Shown here piece by piece: positions 1 through 6,260 of a DNA stretch of 6,494 nt (its first letter is position 1; each line of letters starts with the position of its first letter). Both the position numbers and the translations under genes were made by a program. The DNA is from Patescibacteria group bacterium. GTDB lineage: Bacteria; Patescibacteriota; Minisyncoccia; CAIUEV01; JAHKAQ01. The notes beneath the pieces were generated by a model. That model saw only the letters and a list, made by a program, of their open reading frames with translations, was not told the DNA's origin and did not search any database. The DNA lies in NCBI GenBank assembly GCA_018825765.1, contig JAHKAQ010000093.1, positions 1 to 6,494 on the forward strand, written 5' to 3'.

Positions 1-1
1 C

Positions 2-673
2 TTGACGCTTGACGGCGACCTCCAAAACGATCCAGCTGATTTCCCCCGGCTTATCGCTAAGTTAGAACAAGGCTATGACGTGGTTTCCGGCTGGCGTAAA
101 AAACGCCGTGATCCGTTTTCCAAAAAAATAATTTCCCGCGGCGCTGATTTTTTGCGAAAATTCTTGATAAATGACGGTATTCACGACAGCGGCTGCACGC
201 TCAAAGCTTATCGGCGCAAATGTTTTTCCGACGTGGATCTATTTGGCGAAATGCATCGTTTTATTCCAGCTATTTTAAAAATCCAGGGATTTGAAGTAAG
301 CGAAGTTGAAGTAGTTCATCACCCCAGAAAAAACGGCCAGACAAAATATAACTGGACCAGAACCGTCAAGGGGTTTTTGGACATGATTAGCGTGTGGTTT
401 TGGAAAAAATACGCCAACCGCCCTTTGCACTTGTTTGGCTCAATGGGAATTTTTCTTTCTTCTCTGGGATTCATGCTCATGATCGCCTTATTGGTTTTGA
501 GATTGTTTTACGGCATTGCCCTGTCTGACAAAATCTGGCCCATGATTGCTGTATTTTTAATCCTGGCCGGCCTTCAGCTGCTTATTTCCGGCTTAATGGC
601 CGATATCGCGGTCAAGAATTACTATAACGGCCAAAGAAAAAACTATTCCATTAAATCAATCGAAAAAATTTAA
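2..673 (+). CDS. Family 2 glycosyltransferase, polyprenyl-phosphate sugar transferase type (5' truncated)
   Basis: This is the C-terminal 223 codons of a GT-A fold glycosyltransferase of the DPM1/GtrB/ArnC kind, which moves a sugar from a nucleotide donor to a polyprenyl phosphate at the inner membrane face. The fragment opens on the metal-binding motif LDGDLQND (residues 3-10, DxD-like). It continues with DSGC (62-65), the EMHRFIP segment (83-89) and the basic HHPRKNGQTKY segment (106-116), all typical of this subfamily. Two hydrophobic spans at about 143-170 and 178-200 match the usual C-terminal membrane anchor, followed by a short basic tail. The reading frame runs off the left edge, so the TTG at position 2 is an internal leucine codon and not a start. 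About 80-100 N-terminal residues are probably missing, judging from the usual length near 310. It lies 28 bases upstream of frr on the same strand. The sugar and acceptor cannot be told from sequence. Confidence 0.9.
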   Translation: MTLDGDLQNDPADFPRLIAKLEQGYDVVSGWRKKRRDPFSKKIISRGADFLRKFLINDGIHDSGCTLKAYRRKCFSDVDLFGEMHRFIPAILKIQGFEVSEVEVVHHPRKNGQTKYNWTRTVKGFLDMISVWFWKKYANRPLHLFGSMGIFLSSLGFMLMIALLVLRLFYGIALSDKIWPMIAVFLILAGLQLLISGLMADIAVKNYYNGQRKNYSIKSIEKI

Positions 674-683
674 AAAACCGGCT

Positions 684-697
684 AATCTTTAATCTTT
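684..697 (+). repeat. Tandem AATCTTT heptamer in the frr leader
   Basis: Two perfect copies of AATCTTT (684-690 and 691-697) fill most of the 28-base gap between the glycosyltransferase stop and the frr ATG. No purine-rich Shine-Dalgarno sequence is present in the gap. A degenerate version (AATCTTT then TATCTTT) sits at 1249-1263 before rseP. The role is unknown. It could be a leader element for translation or simple low-complexity spacer DNA. Confidence 0.5.
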
Positions 698-701
698 AGA
701 C

Positions 702-1250
702 ATGGACATCTTAAATCTTAAGCAGGAATTTGAAAAATCAATCCAGCAATTCAAAGAAGAATTGAAAGGCGTGCGCGTGGGCCGGGCCTCAACTCAGCTT
801 GTGGAGAATCTGGAAATTGAATATTACGGCGCCCGCGCTCCCTTAAAGCAGGCGGCTCAAATAAGCACGCCTGACGCGAAAACCATTATGATTTCTCCCT
901 GGAACAAAGATGATCTTGTTAACATTGAAAAGGCTGTCAATGAATCAGACCTGAATCTTGCTCCGAATAATGACGGCGCGGCGATTTATTTAAAACTTCC
1001 GCCCATGACCGAAGAGCGAAGAGATGAACTGGTAAAAATCGTGGGGAGTGTCGCTGAAGAATGCCGGGTAAATATTCGCCAAAAACGGGAAAAAGTATTA
1101 GATCAGCTAAACCAAGGAAAAAAAAATAATTCCATTTCAGAAGATGAATTTTTCAAAACCAAGGAAGACATCCAAAAGCTCGTGGATGAATTTACCAAGC
1201 AGATTGATCAAATTAAAGAAAATAAAGAGCAGGAAATAAAAACCCTTTAA
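702..1250 (+). CDS. frr: Ribosome recycling factor
   Basis: RRF works with EF-G in the cytoplasm to split post-termination ribosomes so that the subunits can be reused. The 182-residue length fits the family norm of about 185. Diagnostic blocks are VRVGRAS (24-30), the LPPMTEERRDELVK segment (99-112) and the following helix with RVNIRQKRE (122-130). R126 and R129 of that helix align with the conserved arginines that contact 23S rRNA (R129 and R132 in E. coli). The C-terminal helix with SEDEFFKTKEDIQKLVDE (146-163) is also typical. One small departure is that the usual Arg-Arg-Asp of the central helix is Arg-Glu-Lys here. The ATG at 702 is chosen because MDILNLKQEFE starts helix 1 at the expected place. 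The gene is followed after 19 bases by rseP, a common neighbour of frr, and probably shares its transcript. Confidence 0.97.
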   Translation: MDILNLKQEFEKSIQQFKEELKGVRVGRASTQLVENLEIEYYGARAPLKQAAQISTPDAKTIMISPWNKDDLVNIEKAVNESDLNLAPNNDGAAIYLKLPPMTEERRDELVKIVGSVAEECRVNIRQKREKVLDQLNQGKKNNSISEDEFFKTKEDIQKLVDEFTKQIDQIKENKEQEIKTL

Positions 1251-1263
1251 TCTTTTATCTTTT
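1249..1263 (+). repeat. Degenerate AATCTTT-type repeat in the rseP leader
   Basis: The 19-base frr-rseP gap, together with the frr stop codon, reads AATCTTTTATCTTTTT before the rseP ATG at 1270. This is a near copy of the tandem heptamer found before frr. As there, no AGGAGG-like ribosome-binding site is visible. It is reported because the same sequence type precedes two consecutive starts; its function is unknown. Confidence 0.4.
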
Positions 1264-1269
1264 TAAATA

Positions 1270-2454
1270 ATGACTACAATTTTTTTCTTTGTCGTTATCC
1301 TGGGCTTTTTTATTTTCGTCCATGAAGCCGGTCATTTTTTAGCCGCCCGTTTTTTTAAAGTTAAAGCTGAAGAATTCGGCTTTGGATTCCCGCCCAGAAT
1401 CTTTGGCCTGGTGTTTAATCATAAAAACAAGCGCTGGGAATTGGTCAGGGGAAACAAAGAATTAAAAAGGCGCCATACCATTTATTCCTTAAACTGGATC
1501 CCTCTGGGCGGTTTTGTAAAAATAAAAGGCGAGGACGGAGATGATAAGCCCGCGGCCGCTGGCTCTGACAGTTTTACCAAAAAAGCAATTTGGCAAAGAA
1601 TCATCATTCTTTTTTCCGGCGTGGCCATGAATTTTTTAGCCGCCGCGTTTATTCTTTCTCTGGGATTCTTTCTCGGACTTCCTCAAGCCGTGGGGGATAA
1701 CCAGGATAATCTCAAGCAGGCTAAAATCCAAATCGTCGACATCGCTCCCAATTCCCCGGCCAAAGCCATGGATTTAAAACCCGGCGATCAGATTACCGCC
1801 ATTGTTTTACCTGATAATTCGCGCGTTTTAGTTGAAGGAACAGAACAGGTTACTCAAATAATAAAAGCCTATCAGGAACAGGAAATAATCTTAGAAATAA
1901 AAAGAGGGGATGATGTCTATCGCTTTAAAGGCAAACCCAGAAAAGATTATCCCAAAGACCAGGGATCCCTGGGCATTGTCCTTACTAAAACCGCCATCGT
2001 TTCCTATCCTCTGGCAATTTCCGTTAAAATGGGATTTGCCGCCATGTTTGATATGACCCGCGCTATTCTTAGCGCCCTGGGTCAAATAGTCAAAGATTTA
2101 GTCGTCCAGGGCCGGACCCAGGCTGATGTGGCCGGTCCGATAGGCATTATCATGCTTACCAATCAGGCGGCGGAAATGGGCCTGGCTTACCTTATTCAGT
2201 TCGCCGCCATTCTCTCTATCAATCTGGCTATTATAAATATCCTGCCTTTTCCGGCCCTGGACGGCGGCCGCATCCTGTTTTTAATTATTGAAAAAATCAA
2301 AAAAAATCCCATTTCCAGGGAGTTTGAAAAAAGAGTACACCTTACCGGTTTTTACATTCTTATCGCCTTAATGCTTTTTGTGACCGTGCGCGATGTTTTT
2401 AAATTCCAGGATAAATTCCAGGTGCTCTGGGAAAAGATTACTCAAATTATATAA
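1270..2454 (+). CDS. rseP: RseP-type site-2 intramembrane zinc metalloprotease (M50B)
   Basis: This is a 394-residue membrane-embedded protease that cleaves transmembrane segments of substrates such as anti-sigma factors or signal-peptide remnants. The zinc motif HEAGH lies in the first membrane helix (residues 18-22). The membrane-reentrant PLGGFVKIKGE segment is at 78-88. GVAMNF in helix 2 is at 117-122. A single PDZ domain spans about 152-215 and includes IAPNSPA and PGDQI. The third zinc ligand motif is NILPFPALDGGR (323-334), with Asp331. A final hydrophobic helix lies at about 360-375. E. coli RseP has two PDZ domains and is about 450 residues, so this is the shorter one-PDZ form common outside proteobacteria. 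Between the PPRIFG segment (41-46) and IYSLNWIP there is an extra charged loop of about 20 residues, a feature I associate with Patescibacteria homologues. It follows frr closely and ends four bases from the converging rtcB. The natural substrate is unknown. Confidence 0.95.
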   Translation: MTTIFFFVVILGFFIFVHEAGHFLAARFFKVKAEEFGFGFPPRIFGLVFNHKNKRWELVRGNKELKRRHTIYSLNWIPLGGFVKIKGEDGDDKPAAAGSDSFTKKAIWQRIIILFSGVAMNFLAAAFILSLGFFLGLPQAVGDNQDNLKQAKIQIVDIAPNSPAKAMDLKPGDQITAIVLPDNSRVLVEGTEQVTQIIKAYQEQEIILEIKRGDDVYRFKGKPRKDYPKDQGSLGIVLTKTAIVSYPLAISVKMGFAAMFDMTRAILSALGQIVKDLVVQGRTQADVAGPIGIIMLTNQAAEMGLAYLIQFAAILSINLAIINILPFPALDGGRILFLIIEKIKKNPISREFEKRVHLTGFYILIALMLFVTVRDVFKFQDKFQVLWEKITQII

Positions 2455-2458
2455 AACC

Positions 2459-2956
2459 CTACGCCATTAGCACCGCCACCGGCCTCATCTTTACCACTGG
2501 CACGGCCATTTTATACTCCTTGGCGGCTTCCACTACCTTCTCAATATCTTTATAATACCCGCTGGCCTGATAAACCACGCCCTTTGACTTGGCGTTATAT
2601 AATTTCACCCTGCTTTCCTTCATTTGTCTTTTTAAGGCCGTCTTGGTTTTGGGCGCTTCATCGGCCGCTTTTTTTGATTTCCCCGCCCCGTGATTCAGGG
2701 AGAAAAAAGTCGATTCATTCTCGTCCCGGCCGCAAACCAGATAACTTGGCGTGCTCATGGATCCGGCGAAAACTCCAGGCTCGCCGGTTTTTGAAAAAAT
2801 AAGATGCTTTTTCATTCTTCTGGGACCGAAGCCCCGCGAAGCTCCGTTACGGTGCACCCATACTTCCCGGCCGTAATGTTTTTCCCTTTCCACAAAAATA
2901 TGCGGCAGGTCGCAGACAGTCTTTAACCTTACTTTTTTATTAAATATTTTTTTAAA
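2459..2956 (-). CDS. rtcB: RtcB RNA ligase, C-terminal part (in the -1 frame relative to its N-terminal part)
   Basis: This is the downstream third of the RtcB ligase, carrying the guanylylation site. The reading frame is open from an ATG at 3031, but family-like sequence only begins at about 2956. The first 25 residues from that ATG are an out-of-frame shadow of the N-terminal part. Visible motifs are WVHRNGASRGF, where RtcB has VHRKGA(T/S), then GVFAGSMSTPSYLV (usually PGSMGTASY). Next comes NHGAGK with the histidine codon at 2692-2690, which matches the histidine that receives GMP. The C-terminal YKDIEKVVEAA and MRPVAVLMA segments follow. Two departures stand out: HGAGK replaces the usual HGAGR, and the chain ends VLMA where most RtcB proteins end in VKG, so the terminal lysine that contacts guanine is absent. 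The fragment has no plausible start of its own, so it would be made only if the ribosome or polymerase slips or if the frame change is a sequence error. The stop is TAG. Confidence 0.85.
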   Translation of the reverse strand, partial: FKKIFNKKVRLKTVCDLPHIFVEREKHYGREVWVHRNGASRGFGPRRMKKHLIFSKTGEPGVFAGSMSTPSYLVCGRDENESTFFSLNHGAGKSKKAADEAPKTKTALKRQMKESRVKLYNAKSKGVVYQASGYYKDIEKVVEAAKEYKMAVPVVKMRPVAVLMA

Positions 2957-3894
2957 GCCCCTTTTACGTTCTGGGTAATCATGGTGCGGTTGGCGAAACC
3001 ATAATTCGCTCCGGCCCGGTGAGCCGTCCAATAAGCCCGGCCGGTTTTTGATTGCGGATCAATCTTAAAAAATTCAGTCTTCTCCCGGTATTTTTTAACC
3101 TGATTTCGCAGTTTTTTTATTCCCGCCCCGGACAATAAATCCGAATCAAAAGTCAGCCGTCCCAGTTTGGTAATTATTTTCATACTCAAATGCTCTTCCC
3201 TTTTGGGCGTAAAAAAGTAACTGATGTATTGCCCCAAAATGCCACTGCCCGTGTGCATTAAAAAAACATACTGCCCCTTTTTTAATCCAAGTATCCGGGC
3301 TTTTTCCTCGTCTAAGACTTTTTCGATTTTCATTAAATCCAAAAAATGATTACCCGCTTCTCCTAAAATCCCCAGGCGAAACTGGGCCGCGCGAATAAAA
3401 ATTTTTGGCACTGAATCAAAGATTTCTTTTTTTCCGGGCGGTTCGTCAAAAAAATTACCGCCCTTGTAAATCATTTGTAATTCTTCTTTGCTTTTCCCCA
3501 GATATTCCAAAACAGCAGCCGATCCCCGCCGGCAAATATCAATCGTCGTTTTAAAATCAATATAATTTCCAAAATAAGTATGGGTAGGCACGGCTTTTAT
3601 AAGCTCCAGAAACATCTCGTCGATAAGTTCATCCCTTAGATCATCTTCTCCCCAGGGCGTGGCCAAAAGCCGCATGCCGCAATTAGGCGCCGTATCCATC
3701 ACTTGCGGGAAAATCATGGATTTAGTGGCCATTACCGTGCCTGTAGGGCATTTGCGGCCGAATTTAGAATGGACGTCAGGCATAACCGCGATATGCGAAA
3801 AAACATCTGATTCCCGCGCCGCGTTCTCAAGCTGAAGCCTGGTTGGCTTATCCGGCATCAATTCTTTTTGAACATGATATTTAACTGGCACCAT
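2929..3894 (-). CDS. rtcB: RtcB RNA ligase, N-terminal part, ending early at a frame change
   Basis: RtcB joins 2',3'-cyclic phosphate RNA ends to 5'-hydroxyl ends, using GTP and Mn2+, in tRNA splicing or RNA repair. This 321-codon part has HIAVMPDVH (34-42), GTVMATK (52-58), Cys72 in NCGMR, GNHF (181-184) with the metal-ligand histidine 183, His214 in MHTGSG, and the YGFANR segment (298-303). Agreement with the family stops at ALKK (313-316). The last five residues, YLIKK, are frame-shifted sequence ahead of a TAA. Together with the downstream part the gene would encode about 479 residues, a normal RtcB length. In an ungapped comparison with my recollection of E. coli RtcB, the metal-binding Asp of DIGCGM falls on Ala69, and an Asp lies two residues earlier (Asp67). 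It is a divergent member or paralogue. The ATG lies five bases after the stop of the upstream glycosyltransferase gene, with no clear Shine-Dalgarno, so coupled translation is likely. Without the downstream part this product would be inactive as a ligase. Confidence 0.9.
   Translation of the reverse strand: MVPVKYHVQKELMPDKPTRLQLENAARESDVFSHIAVMPDVHSKFGRKCPTGTVMATKSMIFPQVMDTAPNCGMRLLATPWGEDDLRDELIDEMFLELIKAVPTHTYFGNYIDFKTTIDICRRGSAAVLEYLGKSKEELQMIYKGGNFFDEPPGKKEIFDSVPKIFIRAAQFRLGILGEAGNHFLDLMKIEKVLDEEKARILGLKKGQYVFLMHTGSGILGQYISYFFTPKREEHLSMKIITKLGRLTFDSDLLSGAGIKKLRNQVKKYREKTEFFKIDPQSKTGRAYWTAHRAGANYGFANRTMITQNVKGALKKYLIKK
2947..2956 (-). other. Slippery run T-TTA-AAA-AAA at the rtcB frame change
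   Basis: On the coding strand the run is TTTAAAAAAA (2956 down to 2947), phased in the upstream frame as GCT TTA AAA AAA TAT. It therefore contains two overlapping -1 slippery heptamers, T TTA AAA and A AAA AAA. A -1 slip here gives ALKK followed by IFNKKVRLKTV, which restores RtcB-like sequence. The upstream-frame stop (2931-2929) comes 15 bases after the run. A GGGG tract (2961-2958) lies just upstream, but it is closer than the usual spacing for a stimulating Shine-Dalgarno. I see no strong downstream stem-loop. A missing eighth A (sequencing or assembly homopolymer error, or a real mutation) explains the data equally well or better. Confidence 0.6.
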
Positions 3895-3899
3895 TGGCT

Positions 3900-5063
3900 T
3901 TATTGATCTTTTAATTCCTGGGCGTAAATTTTCCCGTACTGTTCAGCGCTTGTATTTATGTCAAAAAATTCAACCGCGTTTTCTCTCGCCCTATTTTTAA
4001 GTCTAGCGGCCATTTTCTGGTTTTGCAATATTTCCCCGACATTATACGCCAGCTCTTGACCGTTATTCTCTTTTAATCTCAAAGCCGAATCCTTTAATCT
4101 TATTACCTCGCTTAAGGGTTTAATGTCTGAAATAACCACAGGCAGTCCTGACGCCATGGCTTCCACCACTGTTAAAGCGATGTCAAACTTTCCCCCCATC
4201 TGCTTTAGGGGAAAAATAAAAATATCAGCTAAGTTGTAAAGCCTTTTCATTGGATAAAAAGTCTCAATAAATATCACCTTGGATTCCAGGCCTTTTTCTA
4301 AAAGCTCGTCTTTTATTTGCTTTTTTCTTTCAATATCCTGGTCTGATTTTATCCGGCAGGCCAAAATCAATTTTAAGTTTTCCTCGCGTTTTAAAATAAG
4401 CGGCAGTGATTCCATGATGATCTCCATGCTTCCCAGGCGCGTGTATTCTCCGGTATAGAGGAGGACCCGGTCTTTTTCCTCTATACCCAGTTTTTTAAGC
4501 AGGCTCTTGCTTTTAGGCCGCGGCTTATACTTACAAAGATCAACTCCAGGATAAATCCGGCTCACATTCTTAAAACCCAGCTTTTTCAAAAAATTTTTCG
4601 TGTAGCAGGAATAAGTAATAATTCTGTCCGCGAATAAGATTTCGACCGCGTTTTTTTTATTCGTGTTTGAAAAATCAAGCGTGGCCAGGCTTTGAATAGT
4701 TTTTAGCCGCCGCCCATGCCTTAGCTTAAATCTCGGAAGAACGATCTGTTTTACCAAAAAAGAAGTCCATTTACTGGGCGTGAACAAAAAATGCGCCAGA
4801 TCCGCTTCATTCCCAAGCCTAAAAAGAAAATTAAACAACCTTATTTTTTCAAAAAAGCGCAAGCGAAGATCCGGCCGCGCGTAAATCCTGTGGCTTTTAA
4901 TATTCCGGGCTTTGGGCTTGAATTTCCCGTAAGTCAGTAAATGAAAAATATATCCTTTAATCCTGTTGGCCAATTCCCAGGAAAAATTTTTACTGGCCTC
5001 GTTCCAGGGAGGACAAATCGGCCGCGTTATCATCACAATATTTTTTTTAACTTTATTTTCCAT
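3900..5063 (-). CDS. Family 4 (GT-B fold) glycosyltransferase
   Basis: This 387-residue protein is a probable cytoplasmic or membrane-associated glycosyltransferase that adds sugar from a nucleotide donor to a growing glycan. The N-terminal half begins MVITRP-like (IVMITRPICPPW, 9-20) and contains a family-typical DRIITYS strand (146-152). The linker IYPGVDLCKY (170-179) leads into the C-terminal Rossmann domain, with LLYTGEYTRLGSM (201-213) and the donor-binding segment ALTVVEAMASGLPVV (296-310). The first glutamate of the usual E-x7-E signature is not there; position 293 is Phe, with Asp294 next to it in FDIAL, while the second (Glu301) is kept. This FD-x-x-L form is a variant I believe occurs in some GT4 groups. 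No signal peptide or membrane span is seen. It starts 9 bases after the stop of the small membrane protein gene and ends 5 bases before rtcB, so it sits inside one transcript. The sugar specificity is unknown. Confidence 0.9.
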   Translation of the reverse strand: MENKVKKNIVMITRPICPPWNEASKNFSWELANRIKGYIFHLLTYGKFKPKARNIKSHRIYARPDLRLRFFEKIRLFNFLFRLGNEADLAHFLFTPSKWTSFLVKQIVLPRFKLRHGRRLKTIQSLATLDFSNTNKKNAVEILFADRIITYSCYTKNFLKKLGFKNVSRIYPGVDLCKYKPRPKSKSLLKKLGIEEKDRVLLYTGEYTRLGSMEIIMESLPLILKREENLKLILACRIKSDQDIERKKQIKDELLEKGLESKVIFIETFYPMKRLYNLADIFIFPLKQMGGKFDIALTVVEAMASGLPVVISDIKPLSEVIRLKDSALRLKENNGQELAYNVGEILQNQKMAARLKNRARENAVEFFDINTSAEQYGKIYAQELKDQ

Positions 5064-5072
5064 TTTCTTTAG

Positions 5073-5429
5073 TTATTGTTTTTTCAAAACTTTTTCCCCG
5101 CCGGCCCAGCTCACGGTTATTTCTCCTTTTGTTATATTTTTTAAGTCGATCTCTTTTTTCTCTCCCAGGCCGATTTTCTCCTGTCCGCTTTTTAACACGT
5201 TTCCGCTTTCATTCTCTGCCCGCCATTCATATTCAGTTTCCATTCCCTGATAATTTTCTATGGCGAAAGACAAATCAGCTTGTGTCGGGTTTAATAAATA
5301 AATCGCGCTCCACTGTTTGTTATGCGCCGGATCTTGATTTTTTGTTTCAACATAAAACAAAAACCAGCCGGCAATAAACATAAAAATCGTGAAAGCAGCC
5401 ACTATTTTTAAATTACTCGTCAGTTTCAT
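5073..5429 (-). CDS. Small single-span membrane protein of unknown function
   Basis: I do not recognise this 118-residue protein. It has a short basic N-terminus (MKLTSNLK) and one hydrophobic segment at about residues 9-27 (IVAAFTIFMFIAGWFLFYV), with no lipobox cysteine. It is therefore probably anchored by an uncleaved signal with its remainder outside the cytoplasm. The outer part (about 40-118) alternates hydrophobic and polar residues with repeated turn-forming Gly and Asn, suggesting a small beta-sandwich. It includes IYLLNPTQADLSFAIENYQG, then SGNVLKSGQEKI, and ends ITVSWAGGEKVLKKQ. There is no catalytic signature and no cysteine. It lies 7 bases after the PMT-like gene and 9 bases before the GT4 gene, so it is embedded in a glycan-synthesis run. 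It could be an accessory or partner of the membrane glycosyltransferase, which is inference from position only. No Shine-Dalgarno is visible before the ATG (the leader is A-rich). Confidence 0.75.
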   Translation of the reverse strand: MKLTSNLKIVAAFTIFMFIAGWFLFYVETKNQDPAHNKQWSAIYLLNPTQADLSFAIENYQGMETEYEWRAENESGNVLKSGQEKIGLGEKKEIDLKNITKGEITVSWAGGEKVLKKQ

Positions 5430-5436
5430 GGTTTTT

Positions 5437-6249
5437 TTAATTATTATTCGCGCTTTGTTCGCGCCTATATATTACCACTCCGTCGTTTTCATAAATCTTT
5501 GAGAAGTTGTCACTTAAGTCAAAGAAAAAATTATCAACCTGTTTTTTTAAAATCACATAGCCGGTTTTTGTTTTTTGATAGCATTCAAGACCTGAAACCG
5601 AATCCGGCGCCAGGGCCATGTAATATGGACAGGGATCGCGCTTGGGATCATCCTCATATTTGTAGTCAAAAGTGCGGCTTAAAAAATAATTATAACCCCG
5701 GCCAAAGAAAAATTTAAGCCAATTATCTGCTTCTAAATTAGCATGGTCTTTTAATATCACGTCGTTCGCGTCGGTTCTCGGCGCCAGATATCGGGCCGCG
5801 TGATAAAGTTCCGCGGTTTCCTTGAATTGATTGCTGTTTCTAAAATATTTTAAGGAGCCGCTGTACCCATTCAGGCTCAAAGCCAAAACAAAAGCCAGAA
5901 ATCCCAGAACAAACAGGCGGCTGTTTGTTCTTTTTCTAAAAACAAAAAACATCTTTACCATAAAATAAGCGCTAAGAATTGAAAAAGGAGCAGCTAAATA
6001 ATTTACTACCCGCCGGCTGGGAAGATCAACCATAAAAATCCCCGGGAAAAAACAAAGTCCCAGCAGAATCGCTGTCCAGCCGATCAATAAAGAGAAATAA
6101 TATTTTTCATAGTTCTTTTTTTTAATAGCCACAATTAACAGCATAAGAAAACCCAGAATCCCGAGAATCGTTCTTGATTCTCCTATGCTCGAAATGAAAC
6201 CAGGCAAAGCGACTCCCTGGTGCGTGTCCTTTTGCGGCGCTTGAATCAC
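5437..6249 (-). CDS. GT-C/PMT-like polytopic membrane glycosyltransferase, C-terminal part
   Basis: This looks like the C-terminal 270 residues of a larger multi-span protein, resembling dolichyl-phosphate-mannose (PMT/ArnT, GT39-type) or related GT-C transferases that use lipid-linked sugars on the outer membrane face. Four hydrophobic spans are visible at about 27-43, 51-73, 82-104 and 111-127, with the short PSRRVVNYLAAP loop (77-88) before the third span. This resembles the arginine-containing loop before a late helix in GT-C proteins. The remaining 140 residues form a soluble, probably extracytoplasmic domain with two cysteines (207 and 223) that could pair. The GTG at 6249 is only the first start-like codon. 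The frame stays open to about 6294, and the true N-terminal part, with the catalytic acidic loop, is missing because the sequence changes to unrelated GC-rich DNA near 6245. The family call is tentative because the diagnostic N-terminal motifs are absent. It is the first gene of the minus-strand run inside the window. Confidence 0.7.
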   Translation of the reverse strand: MIQAPQKDTHQGVALPGFISSIGESRTILGILGFLMLLIVAIKKKNYEKYYFSLLIGWTAILLGLCFFPGIFMVDLPSRRVVNYLAAPFSILSAYFMVKMFFVFRKRTNSRLFVLGFLAFVLALSLNGYSGSLKYFRNSNQFKETAELYHAARYLAPRTDANDVILKDHANLEADNWLKFFFGRGYNYFLSRTFDYKYEDDPKRDPCPYYMALAPDSVSGLECYQKTKTGYVILKKQVDNFFFDLSDNFSKIYENDGVVIYRREQSANNN

Positions 6250-6260
6250 GGTCTCAATCG
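6240..6260. other. Composition break: probable chimeric or foreign-DNA junction
   Basis: GC is about 43% over 6001-6240 and about 61% over 6251-6494. The coding strand switches at the same place from minus (membrane protein) to plus (lipoprotein fragment). Both genes are cut in their N-terminal coding parts. An in-frame TGA (6242-6244) sits directly before the lipoprotein frame, which places the likely join at or just right of 6244. No terminal inverted repeat, target duplication or integrase site is seen. Confidence 0.7.

Noticed and set aside
1959..1972. 14-base perfect palindrome CCAGGGATCCCTGG
   Set aside because: It falls within rseP codons for a Gly-Ser-Leu-Gly segment. It is isolated, not repeated elsewhere, and most likely chance.
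1891..2085. 64-codon minus-strand open frame inside rseP
   Set aside because: It lies antisense to the PDZ/linker region of a clear RseP gene and shows no motif or own context.
2584..2802. 72-codon plus-strand open frame over rtcB
   Set aside because: It is antisense to conserved RtcB coding sequence, including the HGAGK motif, so it is a shadow frame.
2905..2931. Possible stem-loop downstream of the rtcB slippery run (AGGT paired with ACCT)
   Set aside because: Only about four base pairs with a long loop; too weak to count as a frameshift stimulator.
4966..5377. Two plus-strand open frames over the GT4 start and the small membrane protein gene
   Set aside because: They are Phe/Ser/Pro-rich antisense frames of AT-rich genes, without family resemblance.
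5499..5717. 72-codon plus-strand open frame
   Set aside because: It is antisense to the soluble domain of the PMT-like protein and has no recognisable features.
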